DNA from: Blasia pusilla
Lineage: Eukaryota > Marchantiophyta > Marchantiopsida > Blasiales
DNA: 64,000 bases
Direction of reading: 5' to 3'
NCBI GenBank assembly: GCA_050084515.1
Contig: CM114271.1
Span: 27,528,001 to 27,592,000 of the forward strand
Position numbers and translations under genes: made by a program
Shown: piece by piece, positions 11,387 through 22,179 of the stretch
How the letters are laid out: every line of letters starts with the position of its first letter
How positions within the stretch are numbered: the first letter of the stretch is position 1
The notes under the pieces: model-generated
The model's input: only the letters and a program-made list of their open reading frames with translations
What the model was told of the DNA's origin: nothing
Databases searched by the model: none

Positions 11387-11636
11387 TGTTAAAAAAAGGA
11401 TGACCCTATAAACCCATAAGGTATGCACCGGGTTTAGGGCCACTCCAACTATATTAGCATTACTTAGAACCATAAGTCTAGTATATTAGCTAGACTCATT
11501 TCTTAGTGTTAAGGAGACTCTTTTCTCTCCTAAAGTGTGTCTTCTCTTTCTCTTTCATGTAGTACACTGATATGCTAGAGTTAACCTTGTTAATGAGATT
11601 TGGGACTTTGCATTTTTCTACTTTGGATTTTTATCA
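11387..11636 (+). repeat. Copia element 1, 5' LTR
   Basis: 250 bp, TG...CA ends. It aligns along its whole length with 15138-15364. The 5' copy holds extra sequence (TCTTTTCTCTCC and AGTACACTGA stretches) that the 3' copy lacks. Confidence 0.85.
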
Positions 11637-11852
11637 TGGTATCAGAGCTTGGCTTAATGTGAGACTTGGCAATTGCTATGCTATGGTTTAATGTCAGACT
11701 TGGTAATTGCTATGTTGCAAAGTTCTTTCCATTGATTTATGTTTCTTTAGTTTTCCTATTTTTTCTTCTAATCTGAAAATTAGTCTTGCACTTCATATAG
11801 ACTTTTCAGTAGTAAAAGCTCATTGTCTTCACTTTTATTTCATTTCCATAGC

Positions 11853-12117
11853 AATGGCTTCTTCATCGTCCGATCATCGCCTTGAACGGCTTGATGAAAG
11901 AAACTGTAGCACGTGGTCCTTTTCCATGATGTATTTATTGAGTACTCAAAAACTCTTTAAATATGTAGAAGGAAAGATCGAGAGACCAGGTGAGGAAAAT
12001 GCTCGTGCGAGAGACAAATGGGATGAGGAAGAGATGGAAGCGAAGGGGATCGAAGCAAGATCCATAATTTGGATGAAAATGCATCCATCCAATTACAAGG
12101 CTATGATGGAGGTATGA
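11853..12117 (+). pseudogene. Copia gag N-terminal fragment
   Basis: From the ATG at 11853 the frame reads MASSSSDHRLERLDERNCST followed by WSFSMMYLLSTQKLFKYVEG, a copia gag (UBN2-like) start in which the L-x-x-x-N-(Y/C)-x-x-W segment is typical. It ends at a stop at 12117, where sequence jumps to the pre-integrase region. The CCHC zinc knuckle and the aspartic protease were therefore lost by deletion. Confidence 0.7.
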
Positions 12118-13400
12118 GAAAATCACGAGGATTAGATGAGATGAATCTCACATTTTTGGGTCCTAAGGGAGAACGCACTCCCGTGATTGTGAAGAATGTG
12201 CATTGGGTGCCCAATGCATTAGATACGCTTCTATCGCTGCAACCTTATGCAAAAGGGGCTGCAAATTCAACTTGGATGGAGATAGGGTAGATTGGTTCCT
12301 ACCGTCTGGAGATCTACTTGCAAATAGGAAGCTTGAGGGAAAGGCTTATCTCATGTGTTGTGAAATTGAGGAGACCACAATTGTGGCGAAAGCTTCTCTT
12401 GCAGGTTGATCACTTCTAGAAAAATTGTTGGCAACAAGTTAAGGAGCTAATGCCAACATGTGAGGCAGGTATCGTTGGTAAGGCACACGGTCAGCCTTTT
12501 CCAGAGATGCATAAGCATGCCAAGGGAATTCTAGATGTGGTCATTTCTGATCTAGGATATTTTGATATGCCTAGCTTTGGAGGTGCTAAATGGATGGTTG
12601 TGTGGACAGATGAGTGTTCGTGATACACTAGCTTAGCTTTCCTCATGACTAAAGATAAAACTCATGAAGCATACAGGATTTGGGAGAGTGAAGTACAAAG
12701 AAAGATGGAGCGGAAGGTGGAAACTTTCCTGACTGACCAAGGCACGTAGTTCTTAAACCAGAAGCTTGGTTCATACTTCAAGGCGCATGGAATCCAAAAT
12801 ATGGTAACAACTTCATACACACATGAGGTTTTTGGGATGACACAATGAATGATGCGCACTATCTTTGAAGGAGTTTGCACACTCTTTGCAAGAGCAAAGT
12901 TAGATCGTTGCTATTGGGCCTATGCAGAAAAAATTGTTGTGTGGACTCTTAATCGGCCACCACATGCACAACTTGGTAGTAAGAAACCCTATGAAGCACT
13001 TTATAATGAGAAACCTTCTATTGCCCATGCTCATCTATTTGGTTGTTCTGCTTGGTATCATATACCAAAGGAAATCTGGAAAAAGCTTGATGAAAAGGCA
13101 AGGAAAGGTATTTTTGTTGGCTATTCTGAGATTGCAAACGGGTATGAGATTTATCTACCAGAGAGTAAGGAGATAATTCTTAGTCGTGATGTCATATTTG
13201 ATGAAAAGGAGGTAACAATTGTAACCTCTGACCTAGGTCCTTCAAAGAAAAATGACAACCAAGATGTTGACCTTCATGTTGTGAAGTTTGGTTCTTCCAA
13301 TCCGACAGAAGTCCCAAACACCATAGAAGTTGGTGATACAAATATTCTTGAAGAAAAGAGGAAATTGGCGGGGGCACAAAAATGGAAGGAGATGTTCATC
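12118..13400 (+). pseudogene. Copia pre-integrase and integrase remnant
   Basis: The segment reads from a NLTFLGPKGERTPVIVKNVH-WVPNALDTLLS pre-integrase stretch through an integrase core to HLFGCSAWYHIPKEIWKKLD and KARKGIFVGYSEIANGYEIY, the conserved C-terminal part of copia integrase. The core is interrupted by stops near 12410-12850. The best-preserved part is 12849-13403, 184 codons open. One catalytic Asp lies in a TFLTDQGT context near 12740. Confidence 0.8.
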
Positions 13401-13499
13401 TAGAACAACATGTGAAATCTCATGCAAGGAGTGGAATTGATCCTATCAACATTATCGATGGACCACGCAGGCGCCAAACACCTTGGAGAGAAGATGATG

Positions 13500-14300
13500 A
13501 CTTTGTACGAGAAGATTTTCTTTTGGAGATCATTGACTCAACAAATCTTCCTCCACACTCTCAACCCGATCCCAAGACCTTGGGAGAAGCTTTGAACTCT
13601 CCCTTTGCAAATGAATGGAAAATGGCCATGCAAGAGGAGTTGCAATCTCTAAAAGAGCATGGCACATGGGAGATCTTCCAGTTGGAAGAAAACCCATAGA
13701 TTCAAAATGGGTATTTCGCACCAAGGTTGCATCAAATGGATTAGTTGTGAGGTTCAAAGCATGGTTGGTTGCAAAAGGCTACTCCGAAGTCAAAGGTATT
13801 GAATACCATGAGACTTTTGCACATGTGGCACGTCTTGCAACAATTCGTGTGTTTTCTGCTCTTGCAGCAACTCTAGATTGGAGTGTTCAACAACTTGATG
13901 TTGTTTCAGCTTATTTGAATGGAAAACTTAAGGAGGAGAATATCTTCATGAGAGTACTTGAAGGTTTGGATACTCCTCCATAGCACAAAGGCAAGGTTGT
14001 GCGACTGCTAAAGACTTTATATGGTTTGAAGCAAGCTGTACGTGGGTGGAATGAGAACTTGGATTGCTCCTTGTTGGCACTTGGTTGGCAGTGCTCTAAT
14101 TCTGACCCATGTCTCTACACAATGAAAATGGATCAGTTGGTCCTTGCTCTTATTGTGTATGTTGACGATGTGTTGATTGGAGGGAAATTTTTTGAGATTT
14201 TTGTGGCTCAAAAGGAAGATTTGCAGAGGTGCTACAAGATGAAAGACCTTGGTAAGTTGAATCATTTTTTCTCGGAGCAAAGGAGATGGAGCCATTAGTT
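13500..14300 (+). pseudogene. Copia reverse transcriptase remnant
   Basis: The frame passes from FANEWKMAMQEELQSLKEHG-TWE through KWVFRTKVASNGLVVRFKAW and the LDVVSAYLNGKLKEE block to the catalytic box YVDD at 14158-14169 (IVYVDDVLIGG). These are hallmark copia RT motifs. There are frame changes near 13700 and a stop at 13983, so the protein is broken, although the catalytic Asp pair is kept. Confidence 0.85.
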
Positions 14301-15105
14301 TGAGCCAAACAAAGTATATCTCTCAAAAGCTTGAAGAATTCGGGATGAAGGAGGCAAAAGTTGTTGCAACACCGATGGAGCCCGGGAATTTAACCATTCA
14401 TGAGAATGATATGCGGCTCGACTCAAAAGGGGTCAAATTGTATCAACAAGCATTGGGATCTTTGTTGTATTTGGCAAACGCAACTAGGTATAATATCTCT
14501 TTTTCTTGCCACCACTTTACGCAATATATGTCTCGACCTTGCACATCACATTGGCAAGGAGTGAAACGAGTGTTTTGATACTTGCAAGGGACTAAGAATT
14601 TGGTATTGCGGTATGGCGACAAACATACAAGCTTGCAACTTGTAGGATACAACGATGCAGATTGGGGAGGTTGCAAGGAGACGCGATGTTCAGTGGGAGG
14701 TTTTTTCTTTCACACTAGGCGGACCAGCAGTCTCTTGATCAAGCAAGAAACAGACAATAGTCTCTCTCTCTCATCAACAGAAGCAGAATATGTTGCCGTC
14801 ACTATTGCAGCAAAAGAGGCTCTATGGCTTCAAAAGGCAATGGGAGATTATGGGATCGAGCAACCATATCCAATCCTCATTCACGAGGATAGTCAGTTGT
14901 GTATTGCGATTGCAAAGAATCCTGCTCATCATGGTCGCACCAAACATTTTCACATTCAACACGTGTAAGGAAGTGCGTAGAAAAAGGAGAAGTGGAACTC
15001 AAGTATTGTCCAAGTGAGCAAATGGCGGCATATATCTTGACAAAACAACTAGCTAAAGCAAAGTTTATTGCTTGTAGAAATATGCTAGGACTAGTGAAAG
15101 TCTAA
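14300..15105 (+). pseudogene. Copia RNase H remnant
   Basis: Reads LYQQALGSLLYLANATRYNI, then GYNDADWGGCKETRCSVGGF, SLSSTEAEYVAVTIAAKEAL and a frameshifted AKNPAHHGRTKHF(H)I block, in the usual order for copia RNase H. The DADW and STEAEY motifs carry catalytic residues. A stop at 14578 and a frameshift after 14968 break it. It ends just upstream of the purine tract and 3' LTR. Confidence 0.85.
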
Positions 15106-15137
15106 TAAAGATGAGTTGCCTTTCCACGGAGGAGGAG

Positions 15138-15364
15138 TGTTAAAAATAGGATGACCTTATAAACCCATAAAGTATGCACCGTATTTAGGGCCACTCCAAC
15201 TATATTAGCGTCACTAACTATATTAACGTCATTTAGAACCATAAGTCTAGTAGATTAGCTAAATTCATTTCTTAAGGAGAGTGTGTGTTCTCTTTCATAT
15301 ATGCTAGAGTTAACTTTGTTCATGAGATTTGGGATTTTGCATTTCTTTACTTTGGATTTTATCG
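15138..15364 (+). repeat. Copia element 1, 3' LTR
   Basis: 227 bp beginning TGTTAAAAATAGG and ending ATCG, the last base pair mutated from CA. It contains a short tandem repeat (ACTATATTAGCGTC / ACTATATTAACGTC) absent from the 5' LTR and lacks about 30 bp present there. Confidence 0.85.
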
Positions 15365-15735
15365 AAGTCGCCACGTCTACGACGCTCAACAGGTTGTGTT
15401 CACTGAGCTCTCGCCACACCCGATCGATCGGGAGAATTGCGTCTTCGGGCAGGCTGAGATCTAACACCTTCCTGCCTCCATAGCAACAGTCCCTGACGCG
15501 AGAACATCCTTGTTGTTCGTGAACTTTCTAGTGTAGGCGAAGTAACCAGGAGTTCCAACTTCTTCTTGTGCTCCATCATCCGGGCTAGTCCGAAATCCCC
15601 CGGCATGGCATTGAATTGCTGATCCAGCGTGACGTTGCTGGATTTCACGTTTCGATGAAGCACCTTCACTCGGCAACACTCGTTTAGATACTGGAGAGCT
15701 GGAGCGAACCGTTCCAACCAAGATCTCAAATCTGG
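15365..15735 (-). pseudogene. Lectin receptor kinase fragment 2 (kinase C-lobe)
   Basis: On the minus strand this piece carries LRSWLERFAPALQYLNECC, the catalytic loop HRNVKSSN, the DFG motif (Asp codon at 15595-15597) in GDFGLARMMEH, then in a second frame GTPGYFAYTRKFTNNKDVLA and in a third DRVWRELSEHNLLSVVD. The order and wording match L-type lectin receptor kinases. The catalytic base of the HRD motif is Asn instead of Asp (codon 15649-15651). At least two frameshifts are present. It connects upstream across the MULE to 23465-24551 and downstream across the copia element to 11305-11386. Confidence 0.85.
15727..15735 (+). repeat. 9-bp target duplication CAAATCTGG, left
   Basis: CAAATCTGG here is repeated perfectly at 23465-23473, flanking matching terminal inverted repeats. 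Nine bases is the diagnostic duplication length of Mutator-like elements. Confidence 0.9.
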
Positions 15736-15813
15736 CAGGAATTTGCTTAAGTGGCCCCTTGCCCTACTTATGTTGCTTAAGTGGCCCCCCTGCGAAATCT
15801 CTTGCTTGAGTGG
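15736..15813 (+). repeat. MULE-1 left terminal inverted repeat
   Basis: Starts CAGGAATTTGCTTAAGTGGC. It contains three copies of a TTGCTT(A/G)AGTGGCCCC motif starting at 15743, 15773 and 15802, about 30 bp apart. Spaced repeats of this kind could be transposase binding sites (inference). Confidence 0.9.
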
Positions 15814-16036
15814 CCCCTATGAACTGCCACGTCAGAGTTCCCACCGGTTGGTAGAAATTTTCTTCTACGTAGTTACTCTAGCCCAAATTTTTTGGATATA
15901 GGAACAATCCCGAGTTAGGGTTTGTCACTTTCGAGTTAGGACTGTTGATCATGCAAATCGTGATCAACACTCGTACTCTGGCACATGTTAATTTGTTTAC
16001 TAATCAGTGTTTACTGTTCATAAGCTTGATTAGAGA

Positions 16037-16414
16037 ATGGATGGTGTCGAGCTACCCAAACATCCTAACCTCTCGTGTATTGATGACAATTTTCCAGACT
16101 TGAGCAGACAACATTTTCCTCTGGATGACAATGGATTTTCTGGTTCTAGTCGCAAAGACCAAAATTGTGGATCTTATGAACGAAGGCCATCATCAATAGA
16201 GTCATCGGCTACTTTCGAGTTATGGCGAGCCTCCACGTCCAAGAATGATCCCTGTCTCGAAGGGTTCAGCCTGGAAGAAGGTAAGATGACGCCGGGTTTA
16301 GTGGGCGTAAAAATAGCCGCCGAGATGGATACTCGATCCAGAAATGATGATTATTGTCGCAATAGCCGCCACCATAATCGAAATAGCCGCCGTTGTAGAT
16401 TATTCGTTTCCTGA
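16037..16414 (+). CDS. Unidentified ORF in MULE-1 (125 codons)
   Basis: An ATG-initiated frame begins MDGVELPKHPNLSCIDDNFP, about 220 bp inside the left end of the element. It is rich in Ser, Arg, Asp and Asn and runs into the first minisatellite, where Asn-Ser-Arg repeats are encoded (RNSRHHNRNSRR). No domain is recognised. It might be a first exon of an element gene or a captured host fragment. The C-terminal part is probably an artefact of the repeat. Confidence 0.3.
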   Translation: MDGVELPKHPNLSCIDDNFPDLSRQHFPLDDNGFSGSSRKDQNCGSYERRPSSIESSATFELWRASTSKNDPCLEGFSLEEGKMTPGLVGVKIAAEMDTRSRNDDYCRNSRHHNRNSRRCRLFVS

Positions 16415-17670
16415 GAGGTGATCCTACTAAGAATAGCTGGGAAAATATCCGCCGTTGTAGTTATTTTGATTTCCTGAGATCTAAGCCTCCTCACAGTATA
16501 GCCGCCGAATTAGCTGCCGTGGTAGTTTTGTAGTTATCCTGAGAGGGTCGCCTTTTGAAATTAGCCTCCGATTTTTAGCCGCCATTGTAGTATTATTGTT
16601 GTCTTGAGAGTTGAGCCTAGTCATAAGAGTGGTCGACTTAGCGGCATTTGTAATTGATTTCCTTTCTTGAGAGCTTAGCCTACTGAGAATAACCACCGAA
16701 ATAGCCGTCGTTGTTGTTGTTTTGTTTTCATGAGAGGCGAGCCAACTCAGAATAGCCTCCAAATTAGCCGCCGTTGTAATTGTTTTGTTCTCTTCAGAGG
16801 TGAGCCAACTCAGAATAGCCGCCAAATTAGCCGCCGTTGTAGTTGTTTTGATCTTTTCAGAGGTGAGCTAACTCATATTTGTCGCCGAATTAGCCGCCGT
16901 TGTAGTTGTTTTGTTGTCTTTAGAGGTGAGCTAACTCAGAATAGTCATTGAATTAGCCACCGTTGTAGATGTCTAACTTTCCCTAGAGGTGAGCCAACTC
17001 AGAATAGCCGCCGAATTAGCCGCCGTTGTAGTTGTTTTGGTTTCGGGAGAGATTGGGCTTCTCAGAATAACCACCGAAATAGCCGTTGTTGTTGTTGTTG
17101 TTGTTTTGTTTTCATGAGAGGCGAGCCAACTCAGAATAGCCACCAAATTAGCCGTTGTTGTAGTTGTTTTTGTTCTCCTGAGAGGTGAGCTAACTCAGAT
17201 TTGTCGCCGAATTAGTCGCCGTTGTAGTTGTTTTGTTCTCTTCAGAGGTGAGCTAACTCAGAATAGTCACCGAATTAGCCACCGTTGTAGATGTCTAACT
17301 TTCACTAGAGGTGAGCCGAGTCAGAATAGCCGCCGAATTAGCCGTCGTTGTAGGTGGTTTGGGTTTTGGGAGATATTGGGCTACTTCGACTAGCCTCCGA
17401 AATAGCCGCCGTTGTAGTAATTTTGTTCTCTTCAAAGGTGAGGCTACTCAGAGTATCCTCCGTTGTAGTTGTTCGTACTCCTGATAGATGAGCCTACTCA
17501 AAGCAGTTGCCGTTGCAGTAAGAGGTGATAGTACTCAGAATAGCCGCCTAAATAGCAGCCATTGCAGTTGTTTTGTACTCCTGAAAGGTCACCTACTCGA
17601 ATAGCCGCCGTTTGCGGTTGTTTTGTACTTTCGAGAGGTTAGCCTACTCACAAGAGCCGCCGTAGTGGAT
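16400..17670. repeat. Minisatellite 1 in MULE-1 (about 63-bp unit)
   Basis: Roughly twenty imperfect copies of a unit containing AATAGCCGCCGAATTAGCC then GCCGTTGTAGTTGTTTTG and GAGAGGTGAGCCAACTC. A clear 63-bp period is seen between starts at 16747, 16810 and 16873. Open frames across it on both strands follow from the repeat and are not genes. Confidence 0.85.
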
Positions 17671-17737
17671 ATTTGGATGACATAATGTAAGTCTTCATTT
17701 TGCGATTTGTATTGGCGTGGCGTAGTCATCAGCCGCT

Positions 17738-18316
17738 GTGAAAGTTAGATTCATTAACAACCCTGGGTCATCATGTGCAGTAAGGAGGCATGCCGAGCGG
17801 ATACAATTGAAGCAAGTGTTCCGCAGCTTCGATGAGTTTGAGTTTTCACTAGATTGTTGGTGCTCGCTGAATTATAGAGTGAAGCATTGCGCATGCAGCA
17901 AGAAATGGTACCGGCTTAGAATATGTAGATTTGGCGCAAAGATCAGAGGCAAAGGCCTTCCTATTTTCCATGAGGACAAACCCTCTAGCGGTTCGACGAC
18001 TTCAAGAAATGGAACGTATCCTAAGAGGGAGGATACTCTTGTGAAGAAATGTAGTTTTGTATGCCATGGTATTAACAACATGTCCGACACCGGAGGATTG
18101 GAGGAAAATATTCAGGAATATTCAACGGTTGCTAATCACAGTGGAAAGAAGTCGCATGATGTTAGGGGGAGCACGGCGGTTAATGTCAACGAAGTTGCAT
18201 TTAATGTGTGTGGATCCTCGCTTGGAGATATTGGGGGACATAGTGAAGAATTTCAAGACCCACATATCTCCCTTTTGAAGAAGAGGGAGGAAAAACAAGG
18301 AATGGAGGAGAAATGA
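17738..18316 (+). CDS. ORF in MULE-1, possible Mutator N-terminal domain
   Basis: This 192-codon frame begins MKVRFINNPGSSCAVRRHAE and includes LKQVFRSFDEFEFSLDCWCS followed by YRVKHCACSKKWYRLRI. The pattern F-x-S-x-x-E-F-x-x-x-L then a basic C-x-C-x5-Y-R-L-R-I resembles the N-terminal DNA-binding region of plant MuDR-type transposases (C...C-P-W-R-x-R-A in the family). The similarity is short and uncertain. The following 80 residues are low-complexity. It is on the opposite strand to the transposase C-terminus in the same element, so if real it implies an internal inversion. Confidence 0.4.
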   Translation: MKVRFINNPGSSCAVRRHAERIQLKQVFRSFDEFEFSLDCWCSLNYRVKHCACSKKWYRLRICRFGAKIRGKGLPIFHEDKPSSGSTTSRNGTYPKREDTLVKKCSFVCHGINNMSDTGGLEENIQEYSTVANHSGKKSHDVRGSTAVNVNEVAFNVCGSSLGDIGGHSEEFQDPHISLLKKREEKQGMEEK

Positions 18317-18514
18317 TTAGAGGAGAGGAAAAAAGTTGAAGAAGACGGAGGAAAAACTAGGAATGGAAGAGAAATGAAGGGAGGAGAGGAAAAAAGATAC
18401 TGAAGAGGGAGGAAAAACAAGGAAGGGGAGGGAAAAATTAAGCAGGGAATGGAGGAAACATGAAGGGAGGAGAGGGAGGGTGTAGAAGAAAATAAAATGG
18501 AAGGAGAGGGAGGG

Positions 18515-19660
18515 TGTGATTAGCCGCCATCCAGAAAATAGCCGCCGGCCTGTGATTAGCCGCCGTCCAGAGAATAGGCGCCGGCCTGTGATTAGCAGCC
18601 GTCCAGAGAATAGCCAACCGCCTAGAAAATAGCCGTCGGGCCTGTGAATAGCCGCCGTCCAGAGAATAGGCGCCGGCCTGTGATTAGCAGCCGTCCAGAG
18701 AATAGCCAGCCGCCGGGCCTGTGAATAGCCGCCGTCCAGAGAATAGGCGCCGGCCTGTGATTAGCAGTCGTCCAGATAATAGCCATCCGCCTAGAAAATA
18801 GCCGCCGGGCCTGTGAATAGCCGTCGTCTAGAGAATAGCCGCCGGCCTGTGATTAGCCGCCGTCTACAAAATAGCCGCCGGCCTGTGTATAGCAGCCGCC
18901 GTCCCGACAATAGCCGCCGGCCTGTGATTAGCCGCCGGACTGTGATTAGCAGTCGGACTATGATTAGCAGCCGAACTGTGATTAGCAGCTGTCCAGAGAA
19001 TAGCCAGCCGCCTAGACAATAGCCGCCGGGCTTGTGAATAGCCGCCGTCCCGACAATAGCCGCCGGCCTGTGATTAGCCGCCGTCCAGAGATTAGCCGCC
19101 GGCCTGTGATTAGCCGCCGTCCAGAGATTAGCCGCTGGACTGTGATTAGTAGCCGTCCAGAGAATAGCCAGCCGCCTAAAAAATAGCCGCGGGGCCTGTG
19201 AATAGCCGCCGTCCCGACAATAGCCGCCGGCCTGTGACTAGCCGCCGTCCAGAGATTAGCTGCCGGACTGTGATTAGCAGCCGTCTAGAGAATAGCCAGC
19301 CGCCTAGAAAATAGCCGTCGGGCCTGTGAATAGTCGCCGTCCCGATAATAGCTGACGGACCTGTGGATAGCAGCCGTCCCGACAATAGCCGCCGGGCCTG
19401 TGAATAGCGCTTGTCCCGAGAGTAGCTGCCGGGCTTGTGAAAAACAGCCGTCCTGACAATAGCCGCCGAGCCTGTGAATAGCAGCCGTCCCGAGAATAGC
19501 CGCCGGGCCTGTGAATAGCAGTCGGACTGTGATTAGTAGCCGTCCACAGAATTGCCAGCCGCCTAGAAAATAGCCGCCGGGCCTGTGAATAGCCGACATC
19601 CCGAGAATAGCCGCCGGGCCTGTGAATAGCATCCGTCCCGACAATAGCCGCCAGGCTTGA
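18515..19660. repeat. Minisatellite 2 in MULE-1 (about 36-bp unit)
   Basis: About thirty variants of a unit like CCTGTGATTAGCCGCCGTCC followed by AGAGAATAGCCGCCGG. A clean 36-bp period is seen near 19068-19140. The AATAGCCGCCG core is shared with minisatellite 1. Because 36 is a multiple of three, the array is open in several frames on both strands; those frames are not called as genes. Confidence 0.85.
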
Positions 19661-19976
19661 GTGGAGAAGGGAGGAGAGGGAGGGATGGGAGTTAAACAAA
19701 CAAAAGCCTCAGAAAGAGCGAGGTGTAGCGTTTGGTGATTTAGTTCTCGGCCTGTGATTAGCAGTTATGGAGAATAGGCGTCACTCCAAGCCTGTTTCTT
19801 CTTGAACCGGGAAGGGTTTGGTCCATTATGGTTTGTGAACTTTAATACGTCACTGAGAACATACTTTGCATTCCAACATGAACAAATATCATAATTTTGC
19901 ACACCAAGAAACAAATGGGCTACATATGACAATTCCATCTGAGTTTATAAATTTCTTTTTGCAATCTGACATTCTT

Positions 19977-21383
19977 TCATGACTTCCTCGCCAAGCTAAT
20001 ATAAAATGCTTCTTCCTCTGGGTTCCACTGGGAATCAGTACCAAGTTCTACCAAGGATATGCCAGTATTTTGCTCCTCACAATCATCAGACTCTTCATCA
20101 GATTCAGACTTCCCATAAACAAGAGAAACACTCGGAAATACTAGACTATTTGGTATGCGATTAGAGGCGCTATTACCAAGATCCATAGGAGTGGAAACAT
20201 TCTCCATGGTAGACTGCACCAAATTTCCCCCTGATACAACACTACCCTTTACATTAAGTTCTTCAGTAGTATCTGCTCTAGTCTCTTGAGAATATAAACT
20301 TTCCACTCTTGAGTAAAGCCTACTCTGATATCCATACTCTGCTACAAACCGACTTGCATCGGGACGTCTTCGTGTTGGGTCATCAGATATAGATCTCCCT
20401 ACAAGTTGGTCCGCTTTCAGCACTTGGCCCGTTTTCCGATTATGCCCTTGAAGTGCATAATGGCCACAACGTCTTTCAAAAGTGCGGGCAACCCTTGTCG
20501 TTGGTGCCCTACGCCCGTTACGAATACCTAACGGACCTCGCTGGGGGATATACTCATGCTGGCCACTCCCAACATCATCTTCATTCACAAACTCTTCATG
20601 TACAGGATAAGAAATCTCTTCACCACCTCCTTGTCCTCTTCGCATCTCGCCACCTCTTCCACCAAGAATGCGCACATAACGATGTCTACCACGCCGAACT
20701 GCAGGAAGGGGAGGTCGGCAATCCCAAGATGGTATAAGTTCATCACTCTTCACAACTGGTATACTGCTTTTGTAGATCTTCCTTATGAAGTCATTGGTCC
20801 AGATAGGATCAACAAGTTTCTGTGAGTCCATTCCAGTAATGACATCCCAAGCCATTACATGCGTACATGGCCAACAAGTATCTTGGAACTCTAGGCATGA
20901 ACAACTGCACTCAGGGTGCAAGCGGACATGAAATTGGTGTGCACTACTTGTGGAAGTGACAAGTGCATTTGTTGCTTTTGAGGCTAGTACATCAAAACTT
21001 TGACAGTTGGCTTCATTCTCTCGATAACGAATAAGTGCATAAGTAGTCAGTTTGTTGGAGAACTTCTCTGGGTGACATGCCTCTACTTTTCTTGCTGCAT
21101 AAGTTTTCATCATGTAATTCCATAACTCACAAGCAATGACAAGTGGAGGTCCCTCCCTGATAGGTTTGATGGCGGAATTTATGACCTCTACAAGATTTGA
21201 ACTCACTTTGCCATAGCGTGGCAAAGGGAATGCACACCTCGCAAACTTCTCTGGTCCTATCTCTCGTATGTACGAGGCTACATTAGCTATTCGTTGAATA
21301 TGACTCCTCCAATCCAAATGACACTCACACCAACAGCATGATTCACCTTCACCTGTACATGGAGTGAAGAATGGAGAAAGCAA
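19977..21383 (-). pseudogene. MULE-1 MURA-type transposase, C-terminal part with SWIM zinc finger
   Basis: A 468-codon frame on the minus strand. Early in it, ARCAFPLPRYGKVSSNLVEV followed by INSAIKPIREGPPLVIACEL matches the post-catalytic region of plant Mutator transposases (a WAxxxFPxxRYxxxTSNxxES-type segment). Further on, ECSCSCLEFQDTCWPCTHVM is a CxCx(n)CxH SWIM zinc finger typical of MURA. The C-terminal 200 residues are low-complexity and acidic. The upstream DDE catalytic domain was not found on either strand, so the gene is truncated at its 5' side and is called a pseudogene, although the remaining frame is open. It overlaps by 20 bp, in opposite orientation, the ORF at 21364-22086. 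Confidence 0.8.
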
Positions 21384-22086
21384 TGGGAATGAGCAACGGA
21401 AGGATGGTATTTATGGCTTGGATTGGCAAGAATTTGGGAACTTGCCTGAATGGAACACTCAGAAGGTAGGAGGTTGGGAAGTTCCCAATGTTTCTCAGTT
21501 CGGGCCTTCACAACACCATAGGGAGTCTCTAGGCACAACAAGGAAAGACACGGCAGATGCACCTATGAAGATCACTACAGAGGGCCCTCATGGGAACATG
21601 GCAAGCGGCACACCACGTGCTCACCCTACAACAACGACCAAGGCCCAACTTTTCGTGGAGCCTATGGTGATTACCCGAGGCTCTCAAACCATGGACAAGT
21701 TTCTTGTGAACAGAATGAGTCAAACTGACCATATGCTCACAGTGGATCAACAATTGCAAACAGATAGTATCCCTGAGGTGCATATGGTTAACCGCTTATG
21801 CGAGACTGAGAGCGTGTACCATGTGAACAACTATGTGCAAACTGAGGACTCCACATGGTGGATGAATTATATGCGGTCCAAAGCGCTAGCAATGGTTCCA
21901 ACACGCGGTGCTCCACAACCCACACCATCAAGTGAAGATGGTATACTCCCTAATGTTGGGGGAGCTGAAGGTTTGGACGGAAAAGAAGATGGGCTCAAAT
22001 CACAGAAGGTATTATGCCAATCTTCAATTGCCCATCTTCCTTTAGATGGCCTCTATTCTCCAATCGTTCTTTACAAATTGCAGTAA
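21364..22086 (+). CDS. Unidentified ORF in MULE-1 (240 codons)
   Basis: The frame starts MKNGESNGNEQRKDGIYGLD. Its middle holds loosely repeated segments ending in QTD/ETE/QTED (MSQTDHM, QLQTDSIPEVHMVNRLCETE, NNYVQTED). No known domain is recognised. It ends at a TAA formed by CAGTAAGT, a good splice-donor sequence, with a TTGGATGTAG acceptor-like site at 22438 just before the next ORF. Joining them directly would not keep phase, so a shared two-exon gene is only possible, not shown. Confidence 0.4.
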   Translation: MKNGESNGNEQRKDGIYGLDWQEFGNLPEWNTQKVGGWEVPNVSQFGPSQHHRESLGTTRKDTADAPMKITTEGPHGNMASGTPRAHPTTTTKAQLFVEPMVITRGSQTMDKFLVNRMSQTDHMLTVDQQLQTDSIPEVHMVNRLCETESVYHVNNYVQTEDSTWWMNYMRSKALAMVPTRGAPQPTPSSEDGILPNVGGAEGLDGKEDGLKSQKVLCQSSIAHLPLDGLYSPIVLYKLQ

Positions 22087-22179
22087 GTTCTTATGGATTT
22101 TTGGCATTCTCAGTGGAGGAGTCAACGTATAGGTGAAGGTTTACTCTATATTTGTTGGATTGTCCCAAAACCCTATCCA

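Larger units (their letters stand above)
11387..15364 (+). mobile_element. Ty1/copia retrotransposon (internally deleted) inside lectin kinase
   Basis: The element has a 5' LTR at 11387-11636 (TGTTAAAA...TTATCA), a primer binding site TGGTATCAGAGCTTGG at 11637 complementary to initiator tRNA-Met, gag, integrase, RT and RNase H in copia order, a purine tract GGAGGAGGAG just before the 3' LTR (15138-15364), and the AAGTC duplication. Total length is 3978 bp, short for an autonomous copia element. The gag zinc knuckle and protease are missing between about 12117 and 12130. Multiple stops and frameshifts mean it cannot encode active proteins. Confidence 0.9.

Noticed and set aside
16481-16951. 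Thr/Asn- and Arg-rich frames on both strands near 16.5-16.9 kb
   Set aside because: They arise from the 63-bp minisatellite, also a multiple of three.
16400-19660. Possible CRISPR array
   Set aside because: The repeats are contiguous and degenerate with no unique spacers, and the setting is a plant transposon.
18813-19699. Several long Ser/Arg- and Gly/His-rich open frames on both strands
   Set aside because: They are translations of the 36-bp minisatellite, which is open in several frames because its period is a multiple of three.
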